The position numbers and the translations under genes are program-made. This document shows positions 1-8,453 of a stretch of DNA of 64,000 nt, piece after piece; position 1 is the stretch's first letter, and the number at the start of each line of letters is the position of its first letter. Below the pieces are notes generated by a model that saw nothing but the letters and a program-made list of their open reading frames with translations, was not told where the DNA came from and ran no database searches. This DNA comes from Bacillus sp. CHD6a (GTDB taxonomy: Bacteria > Bacillota > Bacilli > Bacillales > Bacillaceae_I): NCBI RefSeq assembly GCF_001293645.1, contig NZ_LBMD01000002.1, forward strand, positions 248,001 through 312,000, in the 5' to 3' direction.

Positions 1-868
1 CTTGAAGCTTTAACCATTCCTCTTCTCTACTAGCTGCAAAGGTTTCGTCCCTGCTTAAACTATCCATTGCACTCTCCACCAGGAAACGTCTAGGAGCAGT
101 GCGGTCTTTCCCGCATAACTCCGCTTGAATAAAGTCCAAAAGTTCTGCCTTCCCCTCATAATCAGGCTCACCTGAAAGACTTTTTTTCAATTCCGTTACT
201 GTATGGGCGATAGCGTGAGGAAGCGATAATTCCTTATCCCCTTCATTCGGCACCCAGCGTGCCATCGAGGCTGCATCCACCAACACTTCACCTGACTCCG
301 CTACATCCTCCACTATCTTCACCAAGCGATTGACACTATATTGCACAACTCTATGGATGTCCAGTTTCTTATCATGGGTCATCGTGTAGTATCTGATGCC
401 ATGGTTCAGTATTCCAAGATACATAATGGCACAATCCCAGAGGTATTCTTGTTTTTCTGCTCCGAATATCTCCAAGAAACGGTGGTGCACCCATCTCAGC
501 ATCCTTAGCTGAGTTTTATGGATGAAATCCTTTAACTCCGTATCATTGATGAAGATGACTTCTTCAAATAGGGAAATTAATTTATTTGCCCGATTCGTTT
601 CCATTTGAAGTTCAAACTGTTTAATGAAAATATGAATGTCCGACGGATCCTGTCCAATCAAGAGGTCGTTCCGTTCTTTTTCCATTTTTTTATATAATGT
701 TTTAAACAGTGCAATTAACAGTTCGTTTTTCGATGAAAAATAATTATATAGGGTTCCTTTGGCAATGCCGCTCTCATCCAGAATGTCCTGGATGGAAGTC
801 GCTTGAAAGCCTTTTTCGATAAAAAGTTTATGAGCACATGTGAGAACATGTAGTTTGCGATCTTTCAT
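1..868 (-). CDS. TetR/AcrR family transcriptional regulator, C-terminus cut by window start
   Basis: The gene reads from an ATG at 868 towards position 1 with no stop, giving 289 codons before the window edge. Residues about 20-55 form a TetR-type helix-turn-helix, with the typical KGTLYNYFSSKNELL recognition helix and following segment. The rest is a helical ligand-binding region that cannot be assigned to a ligand. It is divergent from a DHA2 multidrug exporter with about 180 bp between the starts. This is the usual layout of a local repressor and the pump it controls, so repression of the exporter and of itself is inferred. TetR proteins are usually near 200 residues, so this one has a longer C-terminal part. 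Family assignment is secure; target and inducer are not visible. Confidence 0.88.
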   Translation of the reverse strand, partial: MKDRKLHVLTCAHKLFIEKGFQATSIQDILDESGIAKGTLYNYFSSKNELLIALFKTLYKKMEKERNDLLIGQDPSDIHIFIKQFELQMETNRANKLISLFEEVIFINDTELKDFIHKTQLRMLRWVHHRFLEIFGAEKQEYLWDCAIMYLGILNHGIRYYTMTHDKKLDIHRVVQYSVNRLVKIVEDVAESGEVLVDAASMARWVPNEGDKELSLPHAIAHTVTELKKSLSGEPDYEGKAELLDFIQAELCGKDRTAPRRFLVESAMDSLSRDETFAASREEEWLKLQ

Positions 869-979
869 TTTATCACCTAACTAAAGTAGACTGGTGGTAC
901 AAAAATAATAGTACACGAAATAGAACCTTTATACAAATAGCAAATTAGCAAAGTTTTCAAGATTGATATATTTGAACCG

Positions 980-1044
980 ATGGTATAAAATTGGGGTAGA
1001 TGTAATAGTAGTATAAAAATGTACTGTTAGTATAAATGGGGGAG
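980..1044 (+). promoter_or_regulatory. Candidate operator/promoter region of the exporter gene
   Basis: The 9-mer TAGTATAAA occurs at 1009-1017 and 1028-1036, 19 bp apart, with a related TGGTATAAA at 981-989. Between the two lies an imperfect inverted repeat, AGTA-N8-TACT (about 1010-1025). The ribosome binding site GGGGGAG follows at 1038-1044. Repeats at this place suit binding by the divergent TetR protein, but no site has been matched to a known consensus. Confidence 0.4.
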
Positions 1045-1049
1045 AAATG

Positions 1050-2618
1050 ATGCAGCAAGCAACACCAAACACAACGATAAATCGTCCGCCATATGGTATT
1101 TTGGCCATTTTAATGATTGGCGCGTTTATTGCTTTTTTAAATAATACCTTATTAAATATTGCCCTGCCGTCCATCATGACAGAGCTTCAAGTGGGACCAT
1201 CCACGGTTCAATGGCTGACTACTGGCTTTATGTTGGTGAATGGAGTATTAATTCCAACCACAGCTTTCTTAATTCAAAAGTATTCTGTGCGAAATCTATT
1301 TATTGTCGCAATGGGTCTCTTTGCCATTGGGACAGTGATGGCCGGTTTTGCGCCGGTCTTTGGGGTTCTTTTAGCAGGCAGAATGATGCAGGCTTCCGGG
1401 TCGGCCATTTTAATGCCACTACTGATGAATGTGATGCTAGTTAGCTTCCCAATTGAAAAACGAGGAACCGCCATGGGAGTGTTTGGACTAATTATGATGG
1501 GGGCGCCAGCAATTGGGCCAACACTATCAGGTTGGTTAATTGAACATTATGATTGGAGAATGCTTTTCCACTTTGTGTCACCAATTGCAATAGCCGTTCT
1601 GCTATTAGGTGTTTTTCTATTAAAGGATAAAAAAGAAAAGCAGGAAATTCGCTTGGATCAACTTTCCGTTGTCTTATCGAGTATAGGTTTTGGTGGATTA
1701 TTGTATGGATTTAGTTCTGCTGGATCCAAGGGTTGGGATAGTCCGCTTGTTTACGGAACCATTGCAATTGGTACGTTGTCGTTAGTTTGGTTTATTTTAC
1801 GTCAGCTTGGAAAAGAAAAGCCGATGCTGAACTTCCAAATTTACCGATACCCGATGTTTGCTTTATCATCAGCTATTTCCATGGTTATCACAATGGCGAT
1901 GTTCTCAGGGATGATCTTATTGCCTATTTATGTGCAGACGATTCGAGGAATCTCACCATTGGATGCTGGGTTGTTGATGTTACCTGGTGCGATTGTCATG
2001 GCATTGATGTCGCCGGTCACAGGGAAGTTGTTTGATAAATACGGTGGACGCGCGCTTGCCATTACCGGTTTGTCAATAACCGTAGTGACGACGTATTTCT
2101 TCAGTCAATTGACCTTCGAAACGACCTACACGCAATTATTAATTTTATATACGGTACGAATGTTTGGAATGTCAATGGTGTTTATGCCGGTTTCCACAAA
2201 CGGATTGAATCAGCTTCCAACACGATTTTATCCGCATGGTACGGCCATGAACAACACGTTACAACAGGTGTCAGTGGCGATTGGAACGGCGCTGTTAGTA
2301 ACGTTAATGTCAACAAGGGCGGAAAGTGTCGGTCGCGATCTGTCAGGGGATGCGATGGCTGCTTTGGGTGCGAACCCGTCTGATGAAGCAATTGCGGGTA
2401 TGCAGCAGCAAGTGATGATGCAAGGGATGTTAGAAGGAATCAATTTTGCCTTCTTCGTATCAACGTTTATTGCAGTGATTGCCCTCGTGTTGTCTTTCTT
2501 TATTAAGCGAGTGACACAGGCGGAAGATCCAGAGGCAGAAGTAGAGCCTGAGCCGATGGGTGAGCTTGCGGTTGCTGGTGAGCGTAAGGTGAAGACAGAA
2601 TTGGTGGGGAATAATTAA
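1050..2618 (+). CDS. MFS drug:H+ antiporter, DHA2 family (EmrB/LmrB-like, 14 helices)
   Basis: An integral membrane exporter of about 522 residues, expected to use the proton gradient to expel hydrophobic drugs or dyes. The hydrophobic pattern fits 14 transmembrane helices, the mark of DHA2 pumps. The antiporter motif C is visible around residues 150-165 (GAPAIGPTLSGWLIEHYDWR). The last 35 residues are a charged, acidic cytoplasmic tail. Two ATG codons are adjacent at 1047 and 1050; the second is preferred because the GGAG core at 1041-1044 is only 2 nt from the first. The divergent TetR gene is the likely regulator. The substrate cannot be read from sequence. LmrB-, MdrP- and EmrB-type proteins are the nearest named relatives. 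Confidence 0.9.
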   Translation: MQQATPNTTINRPPYGILAILMIGAFIAFLNNTLLNIALPSIMTELQVGPSTVQWLTTGFMLVNGVLIPTTAFLIQKYSVRNLFIVAMGLFAIGTVMAGFAPVFGVLLAGRMMQASGSAILMPLLMNVMLVSFPIEKRGTAMGVFGLIMMGAPAIGPTLSGWLIEHYDWRMLFHFVSPIAIAVLLLGVFLLKDKKEKQEIRLDQLSVVLSSIGFGGLLYGFSSAGSKGWDSPLVYGTIAIGTLSLVWFILRQLGKEKPMLNFQIYRYPMFALSSAISMVITMAMFSGMILLPIYVQTIRGISPLDAGLLMLPGAIVMALMSPVTGKLFDKYGGRALAITGLSITVVTTYFFSQLTFETTYTQLLILYTVRMFGMSMVFMPVSTNGLNQLPTRFYPHGTAMNNTLQQVSVAIGTALLVTLMSTRAESVGRDLSGDAMAALGANPSDEAIAGMQQQVMMQGMLEGINFAFFVSTFIAVIALVLSFFIKRVTQAEDPEAEVEPEPMGELAVAGERKVKTELVGNN

Positions 2619-2633
2619 GTTTTTTTAGGGAGG

Positions 2634-2670
2634 TCCGCTTCTGCCTGTTTGGGTAGGGGCGGATTTTTTT
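2634..2670 (+). terminator. Rho-independent terminator of the exporter gene
   Basis: A 12-bp stem (TCCGCTTCTGCC with GGTAGGGGCGGA, allowing G-U pairs) is followed by seven T residues at 2664-2670. It lies 16 nt after the stop codon. Confidence 0.8.
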
Positions 2671-2700
2671 GTTGATTTGTGGGGGAGGTTAGGTGTTTGT

Positions 2701-2830
2701 CGATTGTTGTATGTTTGTGTCGAATGGCAATTATATGAGGGCGAATGGCTAATAAATGTAAAAGTTGGACAATAAATCGATGAAAAGTGGACAATAAAAT
2801 AAATATTTGGCTAATAAAAAATCTCGAAAG
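2701..2830. repeat. Degenerate 20-22-bp phased repeat, GGMYAATAAA type
   Basis: GG cores occur at 2726, 2747, 2767, 2789 and 2809, spaced 21, 20, 22 and 20 bp. Most are followed by a CTAATAAA or ACAATAAA sequence. The stretch is A/T rich, has no convincing reading frame, and fills most of the gap between the exporter terminator and the ABM gene. It belongs to the same class of phased arrays found at 19731, 60421, 10261 and 3903. Confidence 0.7.
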
Positions 2831-2931
2831 TGAAAAAGATGATGAGGGACTATGCATCTGGTTTTTAATTCTAGCGTTTTTCACGCATAATGATAAAGGA
2901 GAAACTTTACTAGTGAGAGGAAGAGACAATT

Positions 2932-3225
2932 ATGATAACGGAAGTTGCATTTTTTCATATAAACGAAGGAATGGAAGCGGAATTTGAAAAAGATTTTGTG
3001 GTAGTAGCCGAAGAGACAATCGCCCAATCAAAAGGCTATATTGCCCACACTTTACATACATGCATGGAGACAAAAGGAAAATATATGGTGCAAGTGGAAT
3101 GGGAAACCCTTGAAGACCATATGAAAGGGTTTGTTGGGTCTGACTTATTTGAAGAATGGGTTAAGAAAATGGATCATTACTTCAAACCTGATATTTATAT
3201 GGAGCATTTTCAACTAATTAAGTAA
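2932..3225 (+). CDS. ABM (antibiotic biosynthesis monooxygenase) domain protein
   Basis: A 97-residue protein made of a single dimeric alpha/beta-barrel ABM domain (PF03992 type). It starts with the usual ITEVAFFHI strand, then GMEAEFEKDF and the YMVQVEWETLEDH segment. Members include heme oxygenases of the IsdG type, quinol monooxygenases and many uncharacterised stress proteins. The residues that define IsdG are not obvious here, so a specific reaction is not claimed. A GAGAGGAAG ribosome binding site precedes the ATG. It lies 38 nt before a methyltransferase gene on the same strand and may be cotranscribed with it. Confidence 0.8.
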   Translation: MITEVAFFHINEGMEAEFEKDFVVVAEETIAQSKGYIAHTLHTCMETKGKYMVQVEWETLEDHMKGFVGSDLFEEWVKKMDHYFKPDIYMEHFQLIK

Positions 3226-3263
3226 TTTGAAACAAGCACAAAATAAAACAAGGGGAACGGGAT

Positions 3264-3875
3264 ATGCCAAGATCTCCAGTTAACTATGATCAGAAACTTA
3301 ACATTGAAACAACTGATATACAGATGGGTATTCACCGCTCTTATACCTATCATCGCTATGAGCCGACTCCATACGAAGCGCTTGACCGGCTGTTTAAAAC
3401 ATACTTGGTAGACTCCGAAAATCACGTGGTTGACTTTGGGTGTGGAAAGGGCAGGTTGAATTTTTACCTAGCTCATCAGTTTGGGTCTAGGGTATCTGGA
3501 ATTGAAATGAATGAGACATTTTACGAGGCTTGTTTGAAAAATTTGACCACTTATAAAGGGAAGGGAAAACAGAGGATTATGTTTGAGAAATGCTTGGCCG
3601 AAGAGTATACAATACCTAAAACGGCCAATGTGTTTTATTTCTTTAACCCATTTTCGATAGATATTTTCAGGCAAGTGGTCAGCAATATTCTCTTCTCCAT
3701 CGAACAACATGATCGGCCTATAGAGATTGTGCTTTATTATCCTGCTCCCGATTATGTGTTCTTCTTGGAAAATCATTCGATGTTTACTCTTAAGCTAGAG
3801 GTCCAGCTCGATGAGTTTGAGAAAAATGCGAATGAGCGATTCTTGGTGTATGAGTTGGGGTTGAGTGCGAGCTAA
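3264..3875 (+). CDS. Class I SAM-dependent methyltransferase
   Basis: A 203-residue soluble protein. Motif I of Rossmann-fold methyltransferases is clear at residues 55-69 (VVDFGCGKGRLNFYL), followed by a post-I acidic residue in SGIEMNETFYE. The segment FYFFNPFS is the likely motif IV region and resembles small-molecule or RNA methyltransferases with an NPF/NPP-like motif. The substrate is unknown. An AAGGGGAACGGG ribosome binding site precedes the ATG. The gene follows the ABM gene closely and converges on the UvrC-like gene. Confidence 0.82.
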   Translation: MPRSPVNYDQKLNIETTDIQMGIHRSYTYHRYEPTPYEALDRLFKTYLVDSENHVVDFGCGKGRLNFYLAHQFGSRVSGIEMNETFYEACLKNLTTYKGKGKQRIMFEKCLAEEYTIPKTANVFYFFNPFSIDIFRQVVSNILFSIEQHDRPIEIVLYYPAPDYVFFLENHSMFTLKLEVQLDEFEKNANERFLVYELGLSAS

Positions 3876-3902
3876 AACTAGGCTCATTTGAGGAGTTGCT
3901 CG

Positions 3903-3932
3903 TTTGGCACAGACTCACCCTGTTTTGGCACA
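3903..3932. repeat. Two-unit 21-bp phased repeat, TTTGGCACA
   Basis: TTTGGCACA occurs at 3903-3911 and 3924-3932, exactly 21 bp apart, in the gap between two convergent genes. Two units alone would be unremarkable. It is listed because the spacing and GG core match the larger phased arrays in this window. Confidence 0.4.
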
Positions 3933-3955
3933 ACCTCTAGTGTTTACCTGAAAAA

Positions 3956-3996
3956 TCAAAAAGAAAGCCAACCACGTCACGCAAAAAGTGGTTGGC
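3956..3996 (-). terminator. Terminator of the UvrC-like gene
   Basis: GCCAACCAC (3967-3975) pairs perfectly with GTGGTTGGC (3988-3996). Read on the minus strand, the stem is followed by a T-rich tract (complement of the A-rich 3956-3966). It lies just past the stop of the minus-strand gene. Confidence 0.8.
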
Positions 3997-4013
3997 AAAC
4001 GTGTATTTTCCAA

Positions 4014-5069
4014 TTAGTCTTTTGAAAAAACCTCCGTAACGATCGATTCCAACGACTCCAAATCCTCGTAACCGATCATTCTATATTTACATTTCCCACT
4101 GCGTAAATAACTGTAAATAATCTGTGCTTTATCAATTTCAAACCGGCTTACTCCTCGCTCTGCAGCAGGCCCGATATCTGCCAGTTGACGCGAAAGCTTA
4201 TCGGAAATTACCTTCTCATCCACTCCGTGTTCACCGCCATAAACCTCACTAAACAACACATCCGTCCTACGGATCACAAAGCATTTCACTCTGTATTCGT
4301 CCAATCTTTCCGCTACCAACATCAAGTGATTTCCTTCGGTAAAGTCCATCACATCTTCTTTTTTCAAAAGTGCCTGCAAGAATTGAATGCAGTTACGGTA
4401 TCTGGCTGCACGCTCAAAATCCAAGTTGGCCGCAAGCTGGTTCATCTCCCGCTGCATGTCTTCTAGCAACTCCGCACTTTCTCCATTAAGCAAGTGGATG
4501 AGCTGTTCTACGATCGCGTTGTATTCGCCCACTGCGTTGCCGCCAAGACAGATGCCGCGGCATAGTCCAAGAGAATAGTTTAAGCAGGGAGATCCGTTAA
4601 TAGCTGGGTTAGAGCAGTCTAGTCTGTATACCTCTTTCAAACCTCTTATCGCAAAGCTGACTGTTTTCCTGCTTGAATATGGTCCAAAGCTCCAGCCATC
4701 TCCGCCACGCAAGGGTTGTGTGGAGGGGCGAAGACGATAGAGCTTTCCGACCTTCCGGATTGTTAGATAGAGGAAGGCCTCTGGTGTTTTCATTTGCCGG
4801 TTATACTGGGGACGGATTTCTTGGATGAGCTGCCATTCGAGCAGTAGGGCTTCAAATTCCGTATCAGTCTCGATAATTTCTAAATCTCTTATATGTTTGA
4901 CAAGTTTTCGGACTTTATTTGAGTGAGTGGAAGACTCCCTGAAATAGGATTGAACACGTTGGCGAAGGCGCTTTGATTTTCCGACATAGATAACTTGGCC
5001 AGCAGAGTCTTTCATTAAGTAAACGCCTGGTGTTGCAGGGATTTCTTTTATTTTTTCTAAAAGACTCAT
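4014..5069 (-). CDS. Short UvrC-like GIY-YIG endonuclease (UvrC N-terminal half only)
   Basis: A 351-residue protein. Residues 11-43 carry the GIY-YIG nuclease core (PGVYLMKD, IYVGKSKRLRQRV). A conserved block near residues 145-180 includes a cysteine cluster (DCSNP..GSPCLNYSLGLCRGICLG) like the one in UvrC. A UvrB-binding (UVR) motif is near residues 205-240 (LDFERAARYRNCIQFL). The RNase H-like 5' nuclease and C-terminal HhH domains of full UvrC (about 600 residues) are absent. This makes it a Cho/UvrC-N type protein expected to cut only on one side of a lesion. The 271-bp gap to the divergent coiled-coil/AAA+/nuclease operon has no clear operator. An auxiliary repair role is the simplest reading; a link to the neighbouring operon is only suggested by position. 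Confidence 0.85.
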   Translation of the reverse strand: MSLLEKIKEIPATPGVYLMKDSAGQVIYVGKSKRLRQRVQSYFRESSTHSNKVRKLVKHIRDLEIIETDTEFEALLLEWQLIQEIRPQYNRQMKTPEAFLYLTIRKVGKLYRLRPSTQPLRGGDGWSFGPYSSRKTVSFAIRGLKEVYRLDCSNPAINGSPCLNYSLGLCRGICLGGNAVGEYNAIVEQLIHLLNGESAELLEDMQREMNQLAANLDFERAARYRNCIQFLQALLKKEDVMDFTEGNHLMLVAERLDEYRVKCFVIRRTDVLFSEVYGGEHGVDEKVISDKLSRQLADIGPAAERGVSRFEIDKAQIIYSYLRSGKCKYRMIGYEDLESLESIVTEVFSKD

Positions 5070-5340
5070 GACCGTTCACCTCTCTAGGGGACTGTATTTA
5101 TTTTTGCAATGCATAGTTAAAGAAGCTGATATATTACGCGGCTCTTCTCCCAGTCATATGAAGCATACTACTTGCGATTTCTAAAGGAAGTAAAAAGAGC
5201 TGTCTAGGAAGATAGTTCTATGTTTAAATTTTCGAAACCTTACAAAAACGTGCATCTTCATGTAAAATTAGAAGTGTCATTACTTAATAGAGTATCAAAG
5301 AAAATAGGGAATCGACAAGAAATAAGAGGGGGTCATGTAA

Positions 5341-6426
5341 TTGAGCAGGGAAACATGGAAAAAGGTATTTAGTACGATTCCGGATAGGGAATTGGTAGAA
5401 CTAGTGGACTATTGGTCCATCCAGGTTAAAGGCTTCCGTCAAATAAATCAGGAAAATATAAAACACGCAAGGGCAATGGTTATCGCAGAAGCACTGAAAC
5501 CAAGAAATTTAAAAATGATAAAAGCATATTATTCGATAAACGATGATGATACAGATGAACCTGCTGACAAAGGAGACGAAATTACGTTAGATGCATTAAT
5601 AGAGTTATATGAAGAAGGAAAAGAGCTCCATCTGATTCTTGGTGGCATATATGCAAGTGAAGAGGAGAAGTTTGAAAAGCTTGCATTAGAGTTTGAAGAG
5701 GCGTTACTTGAAAAATATGAGGTGGATGAGTTAAGTAGTCTTGTAGATAGACAGGAAAAAAAGGAAGAGGAAGTTGCCCCTGTAAAGGTAGATAGCCATT
5801 CCCCTTCTATAACGGAGTGGGAGAAAAAATGGAATAAGTCCGAGGATAAGAACAAGGATTTGCGTGCGAAAATAGGGGAGTGGGAAAAGAAGTACTCTCA
5901 GTTAAAGCAACAATCTAAGGAAGAGAAACAATCAGCGCTGACTGAGAAATTAAAGCTGCAGCAGGAACTTGGAACGGAACGAGCGCAGCATCGAGAAACC
6001 GTGGAAAACAACAAGAAAACTGCCGAGGAGAATGAAGCGTTAAAAGAGGAAGTGGCAAAGTTGAAGGGGGAGATTTCTCACTTGAACGCGATGTTGCTTC
6101 ACCAACAGCAAGAGGTGGCCGCAACAACAACAGCTAGAGCAGATGAAAAACCACCTATTATAACGGATCAAAAGGAAATCTTCTTGGTGGGGGACCCAAA
6201 GAATAAATTAACAGAAAATTCAGCAAAACACACTTTTCATGTGTTGGAGTTGAAGGATGTTCCAGACGCCTTGGATTCGGATTTGCTTGAAAAATGTGAT
6301 GAGGTTTGGATGATGACGTATCTTGTACCGCCACAGATGAGAAGAAAAATAAAGCGGACAGTACAGAAAAATATAAAAGAATTTAACGATTTTCCGACAA
6401 TGAAACGTTATATAGAGAAAGGGTGA
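5341..6426 (+). CDS. Coiled-coil protein, first gene of an McrBC-like operon
   Basis: A 361-residue protein I do not recognise from a named family. It starts at a TTG codon preceded by the strong AGAGGGGG site. Residues 1-65 are a compact helical segment (SRETWKKVFSTIPDRELVEL onwards). Residues about 150-265 are a long charged coiled coil rich in E, K and Q. After a linker, residues about 275-361 form a small alpha/beta domain opening with a beta strand (EIFLVGDP). That domain's strand-helix alternation is reminiscent of DUF2325-like or other Rossmann-type sensor modules, which is inference only. It overlaps the AAA+ gene by 4 nt when the GTG start is counted, so it is translationally linked to it. 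It is probably the scaffold or sensor subunit of the complex. Confidence 0.7.
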   Translation: MSRETWKKVFSTIPDRELVELVDYWSIQVKGFRQINQENIKHARAMVIAEALKPRNLKMIKAYYSINDDDTDEPADKGDEITLDALIELYEEGKELHLILGGIYASEEEKFEKLALEFEEALLEKYEVDELSSLVDRQEKKEEEVAPVKVDSHSPSITEWEKKWNKSEDKNKDLRAKIGEWEKKYSQLKQQSKEEKQSALTEKLKLQQELGTERAQHRETVENNKKTAEENEALKEEVAKLKGEISHLNAMLLHQQQEVAATTTARADEKPPIITDQKEIFLVGDPKNKLTENSAKHTFHVLELKDVPDALDSDLLEKCDEVWMMTYLVPPQMRRKIKRTVQKNIKEFNDFPTMKRYIEKG

Positions 6427-6431
6427 GAGCG

Positions 6432-8453
6432 ATGAATAAGGTTTGGGAGAATGATCTAGTTGGTGTGCTGGCAGATGTGGACCAAAGTGAGTTACTCTAC
6501 AGAGATTCGATACTAATAAATAAACAGGACAGTCTACAGTTTTTTGTCCGAATCATTTCGCAGCCTGCCGAAAGCTTTCCGAATGTCAAAGCGGTGACAG
6601 GGTTTTATTCTGATTTGGAAAAATGGGGATTTGAGGATGATTATTCGCAGCCGGAATTTATCAGAAAAGAAAAGTTACGAGAATGGTTGGAAGATCGGCT
6701 GTTAATTTTTAAAGTGGAAAAACGCATTCGTTATAATCATGAAGAAGTGTATAACATGTTCGGAGTGCGCGTGATGCCTAAGCTTCCAAGCTATGAAAAG
6801 GATTTAAAGTTCATTCCTGTTCCTATTTTCAGCCAAAAAGTAAACGGAATGGAGCAGGATATCTTTCTCACAAGGCTTTTGGAAAAGAAGTTCGTCGGCC
6901 GCATTCCGGAAGTGTCTCATGAAGCCAATGACACACCGCCGATTGTGATGTGGAAAGAAGAAACAGAGGAAGACGAGCAGTTTACCGTCTATGGAGTGTT
7001 TGAGAAACATCAGTATGCACATGGTGGATTCAGCTTTGAATTTCGCGATGAGTGGAAAAGGCTTACCTTGGAAGAGGAATGGCTGGATGAGTGCTACCTG
7101 ACGGATGAGAGCCCTAATGTTGCGTTTGTTCCATTTGCCATCTTTCAGAAGTTACTGCATCGTTTAGAGGAACAAGAGGCGATGCAGGTGGCAAGTTCGT
7201 CTGACCGAGAAACCCAAGCTAACGAGGTGACAGTTGCCACATTAAACAATCAAACCTCACCAGAAATCCAAAGCAGCAGGCAAGAGGTGGCCGTGTCGGT
7301 GATGGAAAAGTCGACAACCGAAATTAGCGTACCTGTCCCAAAAGGAAACGAGAAGGAACAGGAGTTCTTGGAGCTATTGTACAGCCACACGCAAGATGCG
7401 GGTCTCATTTATCGGAAAGAAAATCTAATTAATTTTCACACTTCCATGAAGTCGTCGTCTCTTGTTATCTTGTCTGGAATGAGTGGAACTGGCAAAACAA
7501 AATTGGTGGAGTTGTATAGCCAGTCACTTGGTCTAAAGGGAGAGCAGCTTACTGTTATTCCGGTAAGCCCGTCCTGGACATCGGACTCAGATTTAATCGG
7601 TTATGCGGACACGCTGAATATGGTGTATCGTCCTGGGGATTCGGGGTTGATCAATGCGCTTCGTAAGGCGGAAGATGACAAGGAGAAACTGTATATCATC
7701 TGTTTTGATGAGATGAATTTGGCAAGAGTGGAGCATTATTTCTCCCAGTTTTTATCCATTTTAGAGATGGATCATGGAAAACGTGTCCTCAGGTTATATA
7801 ACGATGATTTGGAGAGCAGGTTGTATAACTCTGCACAATATCCACCGACTATTGTGATACGTGAAAACGTCTTGTTTGTCGGCACGGTCAATATGGATGA
7901 GTCGACTTATCATTTTTCCGATAAGGTGTTAGATCGTGCGAATGTCCTGTCGTTAGATGTGATGCCATTCACCGAGATGAAACTGCTTCCGGAAAAGAAA
8001 AAAGGAATGGTCGCACGTGCTGATGAAGTGGATTATGATACGTTTGAGTCTTTTCAATATAAAAATAGAAGTTTAAGTCTTCAGGATGATGAACTTGAAT
8101 TGTTATGGGAAGTTCATCAAATGATGCAGAATGTGAACAAGCAAGTCGGGGTGGGGCCGCGTATTGTTAAGCAGATTGATCAGTATTTAGGCAATCTTCC
8201 GGCACAGGAATATATTTTACGGGAAGATGCTTTTGACCTCCAAGTTGTCCAGCGTGTTTTGACCAAAGTGCGAGGGTCAGAGGATCAGCTTAAAGAATTG
8301 CTTGGTCGATATAACCGTGAAAAGGATACTGTGGAAGGCAGTTTAATCATTCGGTTATTTGATCGTTACACGAATATCTCCATTTTCAAGGAAAGCAGAA
8401 ATGTCATCAAACAAAAAGCGAAAGAGCTGAAATATAATGGATACACCATGTAG
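6432..8453 (+). CDS. McrB-family AAA+ ATPase/GTPase with unknown N-terminal region
   Basis: About 673 residues from the ATG at 6432; this start is favoured over the GTG at 6423 because AAAGGGTGA lies 5 nt upstream. Residues 1-310 match no domain I recognise and end in a low-complexity linker (about 250-305). The AAA+ core has Walker A GMSGTGKT at 349-356, Walker B with FDEMNLARVEHYFS from residue 425, and the sensor segment GTVNMDEST from 484. These are hallmarks of the McrB/dynein-related AAA_5 branch. The McrB nucleotide motif MNTADRS is replaced by VNMDEST. The product is expected to form a hexameric motor that activates the nuclease encoded next, with which it overlaps by 17 nt. The N-terminal region would be the target-recognition part. 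Confidence 0.82.
   Translation: MNKVWENDLVGVLADVDQSELLYRDSILINKQDSLQFFVRIISQPAESFPNVKAVTGFYSDLEKWGFEDDYSQPEFIRKEKLREWLEDRLLIFKVEKRIRYNHEEVYNMFGVRVMPKLPSYEKDLKFIPVPIFSQKVNGMEQDIFLTRLLEKKFVGRIPEVSHEANDTPPIVMWKEETEEDEQFTVYGVFEKHQYAHGGFSFEFRDEWKRLTLEEEWLDECYLTDESPNVAFVPFAIFQKLLHRLEEQEAMQVASSSDRETQANEVTVATLNNQTSPEIQSSRQEVAVSVMEKSTTEISVPVPKGNEKEQEFLELLYSHTQDAGLIYRKENLINFHTSMKSSSLVILSGMSGTGKTKLVELYSQSLGLKGEQLTVIPVSPSWTSDSDLIGYADTLNMVYRPGDSGLINALRKAEDDKEKLYIICFDEMNLARVEHYFSQFLSILEMDHGKRVLRLYNDDLESRLYNSAQYPPTIVIRENVLFVGTVNMDESTYHFSDKVLDRANVLSLDVMPFTEMKLLPEKKKGMVARADEVDYDTFESFQYKNRSLSLQDDELELLWEVHQMMQNVNKQVGVGPRIVKQIDQYLGNLPAQEYILREDAFDLQVVQRVLTKVRGSEDQLKELLGRYNREKDTVEGSLIIRLFDRYTNISIFKESRNVIKQKAKELKYNGYTM

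Noticed and set aside
4014-5069. Full UvrC subunit of the excision nuclease
   Set aside because: Only the N-terminal nuclease and UVR parts are present; the 5' nuclease and HhH domains are missing.
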